DNA from: Nematostella vectensis
Taxonomy: Eukaryota; Cnidaria; Anthozoa; Actiniaria; Edwardsiidae
NCBI RefSeq assembly: GCF_932526225.1
Contig: NC_064036.1
Location: 19,304,953-19,368,952 of the forward strand
Direction: 5' to 3'
Length of the DNA: 64,000 nt
A program made the position numbers and the translations under genes. Below, piece by piece: positions 25,960 to 35,940 of this stretch. The notes beneath the pieces are model-generated. The model worked only from the letters and a program-made list of their open reading frames with translations. It was not told where the DNA came from and did not search any database. Position 1 is the first letter of the stretch, and the number at the start of each line of letters is the position of its first letter.

Positions 25960-28133
25960 CTAAACTGAGATTGCAGACGACCTGTTAAACCCACGAGCTT
26001 TCAATCTGTAGATCTCTGGTACCAGAGAGATACAGTCCTCTTCTGATATCCCAGTTGACATGAGTAGTTGCCTTCCAAATTGTGGATGGATAAATGCTTC
26101 TAGCATTGGGCCATAAACGGAACTGTCAGAAAATGTCTTGACATACTTTGGTAACTGAATGGACTCAATCCAGGAGCGACAGTCCGCTTCAGTCATCTGG
26201 GCCAGTGCTGTGAAAATATTGACATCACAGTTAATTAATGTGATACTAGTGCTCATGTGAAAGGAACCTGTTCATGTGACTGTGTCATTCATGCAACAAC
26301 CTATACCCCCCCCCCCACACCCACACACACAATTGTGGAATTGCCCCCAAAACATTTGGAATTTCCAGAAATAAAAAAGTAAAGGAAATGATTCCAGTAT
26401 TAATATTGTACCAACTATTGAACAACACGATGTTACAATATAGACATAACATACTATACCTTTGCCTGCAGCAGCATGGGCTGGCATACCAGTTGTTTGC
26501 TGCCTTGGGAGCTGTTTGGAGTTCAAATCACTCAATCAGTAATATAAGAGTTAGAGTATAGAGAGGTTTTCATAAACCCCTGAAACACTCTTCGGTTTAT
26601 TTATCACTAATACACTGTAATGTCACCATGACCAACCTGCAATGTTGTTGATTGTGCCAGCATAATCATTATAGCAGATTGAAGTGTTTCACTCCGTTTT
26701 GCTTCTAGAGCCATCATCATTTCAAAGTTACTGTTGCCTGATTGGCTTGACTGGGGTGACCGTTCCTTTTGGGACCCAGGTGATAGCCTTCTGCTCTTGG
26801 GTGGTTCTATCACAACAGCAATGTGCTCTTCCCAATTAGGTTCATCATTGACACCTCCACTGTTACCGCTCATTATCTCATCTGTCCAGAGTGTTAGATG
26901 TTTAGCACAAAAGCGCCAAAGCACACCTCTTTTTTCCAAATCTTTTACCAGTTGTACATGGGTGGTATTCCAGAGCCTATTTTCATCTGCATTGGCCCCC
27001 ATGTCCAAGCGACGCTTCCTTGTATTCCCTCCAGTGCCACCAGTTTCTCCGGTACCTGTTTAATTTTTTTTTTTCAGTATATTCCATATAGGGCATCTGA
27101 CAAGATGTGGAAAGTTTCTGATGTGCTTATTAGAGGTCACATTGCATGCTAAATATAGCAAATTGTGTACTGAAAATGCTGTCTTAATTCCTTCATTTCT
27201 GGACAAAACTGCAATTCCCTCATGTCATTGTACAACTTTCAAGTTACCATAAAAAGGACAAATATAAATGGAAAAATGCAAGTTCAAACTCTTCCTTTGT
27301 CCAACTTTGCACCTTCATTACATATATATCACAAACAATTACAATAATTATTCTAAAATAAATTTATGTACAAGGCATAAAAGATATAATACTCCCCATG
27401 AACTATACTTTTCAGCCCAACGTTACCTGCATTTTTGTCGATGCTTATTGCTCGACAGGCGAGTTTGATGTTTCCCCGCTTGTACTCAGCCTTACAGCTC
27501 ATCAAGTCGTCTTCACTGCGTAGAGTTATTGGCTGCTTTTTAGGAGCCAAAAGAGACCCTTCACTGGTGTGTATATCAGTGACGGACACTCATACGATCT
27601 TATCAGGGAGATTATTTCTGGCGGTTCAGCTGTGTCACTGACACCATGCAGAACATTAGCTGTGTGGCTCACTTTCATCTCTGAAGAAATTTCATGAAGG
27701 AAGATGTCAAGTTTCTTGGCTAGTTTTTCCAGCAGCTTTGGTGATCTTCTTGGGGTGCCCACAGGAGCTGAATGACAAAAGAAGAATTATGCCAATCATA
27801 CCCCATTTCATAGCATACATTATACCAAAAGAAAAACAAAATGGCACCCTAAAATAGCTTGGTGCATACATATACCATCCTGAGGGTACAGCTCAAATTA
27901 CCCCTAGAAAATACCACATACAAATATGACAGTGACACCTACCTATCTGATATAAGGAGAGATATTGGGGGGGGGGGGGGGGCTGAATGAATGTCTTTCA
28001 TATCTTTTATTTTCTGAGGGGATGGCCTAGGGGAATGTTTTGCCACAAATCCTTTGGCGAGGGCCTTGATTAATTTTTGCATTTCTTTTACTCTGATGAT
28101 GGAATTCTCTGTAGTGCTGGAGAGTCTAGGCAT
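25960..28133 (-). pseudogene. Accessory gene of the transposon: SAM-like C-terminus, five exons, damaged
   Basis: Minus-strand exons run 28133-27943, 27767-27427, 27055-26637, 26511-26460 and 26207-25960. The last three and the end of the second join perfectly in phase. The protein has a basic N-terminus (KALAKGFVAKHSPRPSPQK) and a Ser/Pro-rich middle with a possible nuclear signal (NTRKRRLD). The conserved-looking segment WNTTHVQLVKDLEKRG is followed by LWRFCAKHLTLWTDEI. A SAM-like C-terminus has WIESIQLPKYVKTF and GISEEDCISLVPEIYRLK. Two breaks are seen. Exon 1 contains a long poly(C) run (27968 region) and leaves the wrong phase. Exon 2 changes frame by one base near 27590. SAM domains typically oligomerise, so a role as transposition partner or DNA-end scaffold is inference. 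The gene converges on the transposase, with 186 bases between the stop codons. Confidence 0.65.
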
Positions 28134-28432
28134 AGTGCAAATAATTTCGGGTGTGTCATAACATAATCCCCAAATTTGGTATAAAAATGGAACCTAGAAG
28201 CCATTGTTTTACGGTAGTCGACGGCCATATAAAGGACGGCTGACTTTTTTTCTTCCCACTGGCGTGTTGTAAAGGGTATTCATTCAGCACGGAGCTCATA
28301 TCACTATAACCTCTGGAATGCCGATGCCATTGTTTCATTAGCTTCGAGAGCGTGAGACCAAAATAGAGCGTGAAGTAGGAAAAAAAAACCCATGAAATGG
28401 CGGGAGAGCAGCCCTCGGCCTCGCTGAAGGGA

Positions 28433-28513
28433 TTTGATTGACGTCTATCAAAAACCAGTCGCGACTCGGAAACGAAAAGCACAGGGTGCACGTGTGACTG
28501 AAAACGAGTGTAA
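28433..28513 (-). promoter_or_regulatory. Right copy of 81-bp internal inverted repeat, upstream of the accessory gene
   Basis: Inverted partner of 22203-22283, 77 of 81 bases matching. It lies 300 bases 5' of the accessory gene's ATG at 28133. An additional 5' exon could intervene. With its partner it brackets both genes. Confidence 0.55.
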
Positions 28514-28842
28514 CCTAACCTCAATCTTTTTACATATACTTTGATAATCAGAATTCAAGAAATTAGATTAGCGGTCAGATTAAGAATACAAGAGAACTAG
28601 GTTAGCGGTCAGATTCAAATTTAATGTACTTTGAGAGTATTTCCTATCCACCAAAAAATCATTTAGCGTTCATCTTTCTAACTTTTGCCCAGGATTCTTT
28701 GTTGTTGGCAAAAACGTAGTTCTTGTTGTTTCACGGATAACCCGACTTCTCAAGTTAATTTTATTTTAATTAATAATCCCGGCATATTTGACATTGAATG
28801 GGGCACCAAAAATATTAAACCTTTATCTGAGAGCAATATTCC

Positions 28843-30418
28843 AATGACAGCTGTATGGTGTGGATAGCTGTGTATGGTGTAGATAGACGTGGATAGCTGT
28901 GGACAGCTGTGTATGGTGTGGATAGCTGTGTATGGTGTGGATAGCTGTGTATGGTGTGGATAGCTGTGGATGGTGTGGATAGCTGTGGATGGTGTGGATA
29001 GCTGTGGATGGTGTGGATAGCTGTGGATGGCTGTTTATGGTGTGGATAGCTGTGGATGGTGTGGATAGCTGTGGATGGTGTGTATGGCTGTGTATGGTGT
29101 GCATGGCTGTGTATGGTGTGGATAGCTGTGTATGGTGTGTATGGTTGTGTATAGTGTGGATAGATGTGGATGGTGTGGATAGCTGTGGATGGCTGTGTAT
29201 GGTGTAGATAGCTGTGTATAGTGTGGATAGCTGTGTATGGTGTGTATGGTTGTGTATAGTGTGGATAGATGTGGATGGTGTGGATAGCTGTGTATGGTGT
29301 GGATAGCTGTGTATGGTGTGGATAGCTGTGGATGGCTGTGGATGGTGTGGATAGCTGTGGATGGTGTGGATAGCTGTGTATGGTGAAGATAGCTGTGTAT
29401 GGTGTGGATAGCTGTGTATGGTGTGGATAGCTGTGTATAGCGTGGATAGCTGTGTGGTGTGGATAGCTGTGGATGGTGTGGATAGCTGTGGATGGCTGTG
29501 TATGGTGTGAATATCTGTGGATGGTGTGGATAGCTGTGTATGGGGTGGATAGCTGTGTATGGTGTGGATAGCTGTGGATGGTGTGGATAGCTGTGTATGG
29601 TGTGGATAGCTGTGTATAGCGTGGATAGCTGTGTATGGTGTGGATAGCTGTGTATGGTGTGGATAGCTGTGTATGGCTGTGTATGGTGTGGATAGCTGTG
29701 TATGGTTTGTATGGCTGTGTATAGTGTGGATAGATGTGGATGGTTTTGGATGGTGTGGATAGCTGTGTATGGCTGTGTATGGTGTGGATAGCTGTGGATG
29801 GTGTGGATAGCTGTGGATGGTGTGGATAGCTGTGTATGGTGTGGATAGCTGTGTATGGTGTAGATAGCTGTGTATGGTGTGGATAGCTGTGTATTGTGTG
29901 GATAGCTGTGTATGGTGTGTATGGTTGTGTATAGTGTGGATAGATGTGGATGGTGTGGATAGCTGTGGATGGTGTGGATAGCTGTGGATGGTGTGGATAG
30001 CTGTGTATGGTGTGGATAGCTGTGGATAGCTGTGGATGGCTGTGTATGGTGTGGATAGCTGTGGATGGTGTGGATAGCTGTGTATGGTGTGGATAGCTGT
30101 GTATAGCGTGGATAGCTGTGTATGGTGTGGATAGCTGTGTATGGTGTGGATAGCTGTGTATGGCTGTGTATGGTGTGGATAGCTGTGTATGGTGTGTATG
30201 GCTGTGTATAGTGTGGATAGATGTGGATGGTTGTGGATGGTGTGGATAGCTGTGTATGGCTGTGTATGGGGTGGATGGTTGTGTATGGTGTGGATAGCTG
30301 TGTATGGTGTGGATAGCTGTGTATGTCGTGGATAGCTGTGTATGGTGTAGATAGCTGTGTATGGTGTGGATAGCTGTGTATGGTGTAGATAGCTGTGTAT
30401 CGTGCTGTTGATAGCTGT
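28843..30418 (-). repeat. Right subterminal array of the 19-bp unit
   Basis: About 82 copies of CTGTGTATGGTGTGGATAG, the reverse complement of the left array's unit. The two arrays could pair over more than 1.5 kb if transcribed through or extruded. The 483-codon minus-strand ORF here is a repeat artefact. Confidence 0.97.
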
Positions 30419-30457
30419 GTATGATACACTTCAGGATGCGTACTTAAAGTACTTACC
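30419..30457 (-). repeat. Right terminal inverted repeat
   Basis: Reverse complement starts GGTAAGTACTTTAAGTACGC, matching the left end with one difference. It is followed directly by the CAGGAAAT duplication at 30458-30465. Confidence 0.85.
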
Positions 30458-30465
30458 CAGGAAAT
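30458..30465. repeat. Right 8-bp target-site duplication (CAGGAAAT)
   Basis: Identical to 17949-17956 and directly adjacent to the right terminal repeat. Confidence 0.85.
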
Positions 30466-30715
30466 AGAAGTGAGACCGCTGACCATAATAAAGGTATTTC
30501 CACAGGTACCCCATCAGCGGATGATCAACACATTTTCCTATGAGAACATTGCACACTAAACCTATGATAGTTATGCCACCCAAAAGTATTTAATTTTTAT
30601 CACGTAAAGTTTTAGAGATATTCGGGCTGAGAGGGATGAATAGAAAAGCAGTCACCAGACCAATGCGTAGCGCGGTCAAGTCGTAGTGGGTTCCCTGTGG
30701 TGTTTCCACTCTAAG

Positions 30716-33700
30716 ATGGCGGTCTCCAGGCGTACCGTGGAGTTGTTTTATGATGTCGTCTCTCCGTACTCCTGGATAGCGTTTGAGGTGAGGAAACTCC
30801 ATTTTTTACTCCAAGGATTCCCTTTGTTTGTACTGTCAGCTTGAAAAATATGCACGTTTGCAGCTCATGGAAATTATTAAGAAAAATTGTAAACAATTTT
30901 GGGATATTACTTACTTATTACTAATAACACTGTCACCTGTTTAGTAATATCATATTGCAATAATTTAGATACCAATTTCTAAAAGATGCAACTAAATCCA
31001 GGTTGCAACCTGATAATAGTTGATGCTATAGATGACGTAAAAGCAAAAAGGCTTTTTGATCTTCTCCTTGCAAGAAAAGCGCAGCACAAGAAAAAAGAAA
31101 AGAAAGAAGACAAAGAGAGTGAGGAAGACAGTGAATCAGATACGGGGGTTATTTTGATGCCGGAGAATGAGCTCTTATAGCATTAAAACGTTTTGTTTAT
31201 ATTTTAAATATGGAAGATAAGTACTTTATAATATTTTATAGAAGAAAACCACAAAAAAGGGAAATAGGGTGTATACAGGTTTGCATTGCATAGATAAAAG
31301 GTGGTATACGTATCCTGGACTCCTGGATTCTGCAAAATAACTGCCCCCAAACCGGGACAAGTTAAACCAAGAAGTCTGATTTTACACTTTGTCAAATTAT
31401 ATAGTATAGACACACCCAAAGGAATCAGTGACCCCCCCCCCCCCCCTTTTGAAATCCAAACACTTTGGACGCCCCCACCTTTAGACCTCAGCAATTTCTC
31501 GAGGCCCCCTCATGGTATCCTCACCCCCCCTTGGGATAAAAAATATACTTTCCCTAAAGTCCTACGCTGGACATCACCTCAACAACACTATGATAAGGGA
31601 GTGTTTATTAAATACACTGGGGGGGGGGGGGGGGAGATTTTTACCCAAGACACAAAATTTCAGCTGTCCCCCCCCCCCCCCCCCCCCCACCCCATTTCAG
31701 AACCAAAAAATTTTGAGAGCCCCCAACCAGGACCTCATTAAACAAAAAAGTCTTTAAATCTGGAAAATGAATACTGAAAAGTGTCCTAATTGATGATCCA
31801 GTCAAGTTCATATATATTTCGTAGTCTCACAACTTTCGGTTTCGGCTCGAATATTTTCATAATTTTTTTTGCATGTAAAATGGTGTAAAATGATGCAGGG
31901 TTTGTTTTTTTCCAAAATCACCCCCCTCTTCCCCTCCAAAATCGAATGGTCCACCCCTAAGGATGCCTGTGAAGAAGTATACATTTGTATATATTTGTTT
32001 TTGTTAAGAAATTTTTTTCTATAAAAAGGGATACTGTCCCATTTATTAAACATTGTATGTATCTTGTTTTGTGGATTTTCAGGCTCCACCACAGTTTAGA
32101 AGTTCATTTCCATTTGTTCCTGTTTAACTGATAATAAACTGTATCAGTAAATCCAACTGTTATATACCGAAAGCTGGAAGTATCGATATAATAATGGTTT
32201 ATAAAGAAAAAAGTATTAAATACGCTGGTAACTTGCCTTATTATTTAATCTGTGTTTGTTCTACAAACTAGATCATATCAGTAAAACATTAAAGCTGAAA
32301 AGTACGGAGCCTAAAAATTCAGAGCCACTCATTTGAAGGACCTTTTTTTTGGAGTTTCCCTTTTGGTGGTTAAAAATTTTTGGAGCCCCACGTCAATATC
32401 TTCCCTTCCTCCCTCTCAGTGTATTTAACGAACGCTTCCTAAGATAGAAGTTTTCAGGTTTCCCTTCAATAAGCTTCATTAACATATATAACTTAATTGC
32501 ATAAGGGAATGCCCTTCCCCAGAATAAGAGCCTAGACATACAGGGAGAACATGAATAAGCGCCTCCCCCAAACAACACAATTTTTTTATGATTTTCTCAT
32601 TGACATAACAACACTCCACTCTATGAAAACATATAGCAGCCACCTTGTGGGAGACATGCCTTCCAATTTCTTCTTTCCTTAGGTTCTTTGCCGTTATCGA
32701 CCAAAGTGGAACTTGGACTTGAAGTTCCGTCCTTGCTTTCTTGGTGGGATCATGAGTTCTTCAGGTGCATGAATCAGAAACCCAGCCATCTTAAACTTGT
32801 TTATTATGTAATCAGCAACTTCAAATACATAAGGCTAGGTAACCTTCTAGCCAAGATAATTGTAGTAAGCATTTGACAAATTCTCTACATCAATTGATTT
32901 TCAATAATTGTTGTGCTCTTTCTATCACTGCAGGTAACAGACCACCAGGTCTTGTGCCTAATAAAGCTAAATACATGGTAAAAGACATTGAGCGACAAAG
33001 AGAGTACTATGGTATACCCATTGCACAGCCCTCTGTAAGTACTGGTCAACCAATATTAGGGGAATGTATCAGATGCAGGGGTGAAGGTGTTATAGTTATT
33101 GTGTCATTCCCAGTTTTTAGGGCATTGTACATTGTGTTTTTATGTACAGGGCATCATTGTACATTGTGTTTTTATGTTCAGGGCATTGTACATTGTGTTT
33201 TTATGTACAGGGCATCATTGTACATTGTGTTTTTATGTTAAGGGCATTGTACATTGTGTTTTTATGTACAGGGCATCATTGTACATTGTGTTTTTATGTT
33301 TAAAGCCGAATTGTCACCAGTTTACTTCCGGAGGTCCGTCGGAAACCTCAACCATTAAAAGACAAAAGAATCTATTAAAATCCGAGATATTAAACAGGCC
33401 ATCCGCTCTAAATTATCAATCACATCCTCAAAGAAACTTCCAATATACACACTGCTTTCAATATTTTAAAATATTTTTCGCGTTTTCCATTAAAAATCAT
33501 GGGAGATTGTTACGAGATCGACCGGAAGTAAACTGGTGACAATGAGGCTTTAAGGCATTGAATATACTGTGAGGACCACAATTTGCGTCCATAGTGGGAT
33601 GGAGAGTTATCAAATTATTATACAAACATTTGACTATGATAAGGGAAAGTTTTAAACTAGTAGCCCTCCATACCTTTGTCTAACAAGCAGTGAAAAGTAA

Positions 33701-35796
33701 AATAGCTGAGAAATATCAAAATAAATACATGATTCAATTTTGAACAAACCAAACTTGATACTATTATAAATTTGTTCAGCTACCAGCCACAACTGCACCC
33801 TAATTTTTCAGCTTGGAATTGTTGCCTAGTGCCACGCAATGCCACAAACGCTTGTGAAGTGCAGAAAAAACTTTGAAACTTTTTCTACAGAAATATGAAT
33901 ACGAAAAAAGTGTTATGAAACCTAAAACTCAAAAGACTAAGACTTGTAATAGCTCTTGATTGTTATAGAATCACCAACAAGTTTACCCATTCCAGACTGC
34001 TTGGCCAGAAAAATATCATTTAAAATACACCCAATGTAATAATTCATGCTGCAGTTAACCCCTACCGAAAATGTATGTTACAACAAGACTGTTACAACAG
34101 AAACTTTCGATTGGGATCACCACTATAGTTATGGAAGTTACTTTAAGGTATTTTCCTTGTGTCCCAAATAGCAGGTTGTAGGTAGAGTTGATTGTGTTTC
34201 TCTCTGAATGCAGCTGGTTTTTAATTTCAGAACCCAGTGGAAGTAATGTTTGAGAAAGGTTAGTTTTGCATAATGTAAATAGCCTTTATACGTCTGCATG
34301 CAAGATATTAAGTTTTGATGATTCAAGCAAGTAATGGGTTACATAATTCACATCCCTCTCTATAGAGTTTATGTATTTGATTTTGTTGCACCTAGGTAGC
34401 TTATCAGCCATGAGACTTCTGACAGCAATTGACATAGCCCACCCTGACAAAATTGAGCAACTGTCACGAGAGTTATGGATGAGGATATGGTCAAGGGTAA
34501 GTGTTACATAACCATCAATGATAAGCTGATTTAAAAAAAAATGCTATATAAAAGAATGTATGTTTTTTTATTTGTTTATTCTATTTGATTCATAGGATGA
34601 AGATATTGTGTTACCTGAAAGCCTGAAACAGGTAGAGTACAAAATTCTCAATAACATTCAGTTTAAAGTTTAAACTAAGTACAATACAGTATTCAACAGG
34701 GCTATTATCCAAGTGAAAATAATATGCATATTGTTTGCTTATAAGTTATTTTACTACATGCTTGCAGCTTCCATTCAAACTGACCTTTTGAAGCCATTCA
34801 AACTGGTTTTGGTGGTAATAGTATTGGGGGCTATATTTCAGTAATGATGTTAGTAAGTCATCTTACGGGAGCTTTGATGGCACTGTTGGCAAAGCCTGTT
34901 CCTCTCCCCTCTTGGTTCCACGTTTCCTGGTTCTGAAATAAATCGAGTTAGCTTGTTCTCACCTTTACTCAGAGAAATGTTTCTGGGTCCTCTGGTTTTC
35001 ATCCCTCCCTAGAAACCAATAATTTTGATCCTAAGCTATGTTGCAGGTTTTGACATAAGTTATATGGTAGCTGCGCTTATATCTTCACCCTTGATTTTTC
35101 TACAAGGGGGGTGATCAGCTTGACAAATGTATTTATTTTATTTATTATTTATGCACTGTCTGTTACTAGGCTTGTTTAGCAACTGGTTTTAGTGATACAC
35201 AGTCTACAGCAATTATAAGCCGACTGTCTGATCAGGATATCAAGGACAAGCTCAAAGAAACAACACAAGAAGCCCTAGATGCTGGAGTAAGTTTATTAAT
35301 AAGGGTTTAAACTAAAGAGCCCCGCCCCCTTCCTGGGATATGTTATTTACCTGAAGGCTTAACTGTTAAAGCCCTCTGCACCACATGCTGAAGAAGATTG
35401 TTACATACATGAAAGTTTAAGATGTAGAACCTCACCCCCCCCCTCCTAGAGTATGTTACTGATATGAAGGTCTTTAACTATATATCCCACCCCATGCTGG
35501 AGTATGTTCCCACATGAAAGAGAAGGCAGCCAGAAGGTGTTACAACAATCCAACCATGCCTTGAAACACTGGAAAGGGAGAGAAACATTAACCACTATAA
35601 AAGTTACCGTCTGCGCCCAAATTCATTTTTATGTGTTGCCTTCTCCTTTATTTAACAGGCCTTTGGGGCACCTACTATAATAGCCCATGCAAACGGAGCA
35701 AAGCACATGTTCTTTGGATCTGACCGGTTCTTTTTGATAGCTCACCTGTATGGTAAGGAGATGGTGGGACTAATTTTTTTTAATTTTCTGAAATGA
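30716..35796 (+). CDS. GSTK1: Glutathione S-transferase kappa-like protein, eight exons
   Basis: Exons at 30716-30787, 32683-32764, 32934-33034, 34231-34258, 34396-34496, 34596-34631, 35170-35286 and 35659-35796 join in phase to 224 codons plus stop; human GSTK1 has 226. The start MAVSRRTVELFYDVVSPYSW carries the kappa-class thioredoxin-fold motif with the active-site Ser of SPYSW. NRPPGLVPNKAKYM (substrate and glutathione side) and FGAPTIIAH...FFGSDRFF (C-terminal thioredoxin half) follow. DsbA-like kappa enzymes conjugate or reduce using glutathione in mitochondria and peroxisomes. The last exon has a GTAAGG donor-like site after HLYG at 35753. Reading through gives GKEMVG, matching the family's GEKWMG, and a TGA at 35794, so I favour read-through. 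No SKL-like peroxisomal tail is seen. Exon 4 is only 28 bases. The large transposon ends 250 bp upstream. Confidence 0.93.
30986..31180 (+). CDS. Small ORF with acidic/lysine-rich tail, unknown
   Basis: A 64-codon ORF in GSTK1 intron 1 starts MQLNPGCNLIIVDAIDDVKA and continues with LFDLLLARKAQHKKKEKK and a Glu/Asp/Ser tail, ending TAG. The hydrophobic/charged pattern looks coding, and an AAAAG precedes the ATG where an acceptor could be. It does not fit GSTK1. It may be an exon of another transcript, a retrocopy fragment or chance. Confidence 0.3.
   Translation: MQLNPGCNLIIVDAIDDVKAKRLFDLLLARKAQHKKKEKKEDKESEEDSESDTGVILMPENELL
31250..31700. repeat. Poly(C)/poly(G)-rich intronic stretch
   Basis: GSTK1 intron 1 contains C runs at about 31431-31446 and 31670-31688 and a G run at about 31619-31634, embedded in sequence with CCCCCAC/GGGGCTC fragments. 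No gene is supported here. Confidence 0.7.
33118..33299 (+). repeat. 26/31-bp tandem repeat in GSTK1 intron 3
   Basis: About six to seven copies of TGTACATTGTGTTTTTATGT alternating with AGGGCAT and AGGGCATCAT spacers. It directly abuts the MITE at 33304. Confidence 0.9.
33304..33549. mobile_element. 246-bp MITE with TTAA target duplication
   Basis: Ends are inverted repeats: left AGCCGAATTGTCACCAGTTT and right AAACTGGTGACAATGAGGCT, about 27 of 29 bases pairing through ACTTCCGG. TTAA flanks both sides (33300-33303 and 33550-33553). A TTAA duplication points to a piggyBac- or Kolobok-type transposase acting in trans. A partial second copy lies at 60608-60732. Confidence 0.85.
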
Positions 35797-35846
35797 AAGA
35801 AGATGGTGGTACTGACAATGACATTATAGACATGATAGCGATAAAG

Positions 35847-35850
35847 ATAG

Positions 35851-35927
<77 letters not shown>

Positions 35928-35940
35928 ATGATGATGACGA
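35847..35940 (+). repeat. GAT/ATG microsatellite
   Basis: About 30 consecutive GAT triplets, with an open frame of methionines as an artefact. A shorter GAT/GAC tract reappears at 38912-38995 on the other side of the inverted-repeat element, consistent with one tract split by an insertion. Confidence 0.95.

Larger units (their letters stand above)
17957..30457. mobile_element. 12.5-kb two-gene transposon with 39-bp TIRs and 8-bp TSD
   Basis: Left end 17957-17995 and right end 30419-30457 are inverted copies, 38 of 39 bases matching, starting GGTAASTACTTTAAGTACGC. Both ends are flanked by CAGGAAAT. Inside each end lies an array of a 19-bp unit, inverted relative to the other (about 3.97 kb left, 1.57 kb right). 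Further in lie 81-bp inverted repeats (22203-22283 and 28433-28513, four mismatches). The core holds a spliced Tc1/IS630-type transposase on the plus strand and a spliced accessory gene on the minus strand, convergent. Tc1/IS630 transposases normally duplicate TA, so an 8-bp duplication is out of class. An alternative is that the core is nested inside a different, palindromic element, but I find no target duplication around the inner repeats. Confidence 0.8.

Noticed and set aside
22203..28513. 81-bp inverted repeats as the ends of a nested 6.3-kb transposon
   Set aside because: No TA or longer duplication flanks them, whereas the outer 39-bp ends have a perfect 8-bp one. Kept only as an alternative.
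29035..30486. A 483-codon minus-strand ORF
   Set aside because: Same 19-bp unit in the right array; same artefact.
30590..30802. Minus-strand ORF starting MEFPHLKRYPGVRRDDI
   Set aside because: It is antisense to GSTK1 exon 1, whose plus-strand reading has the kappa-class active-site motif.
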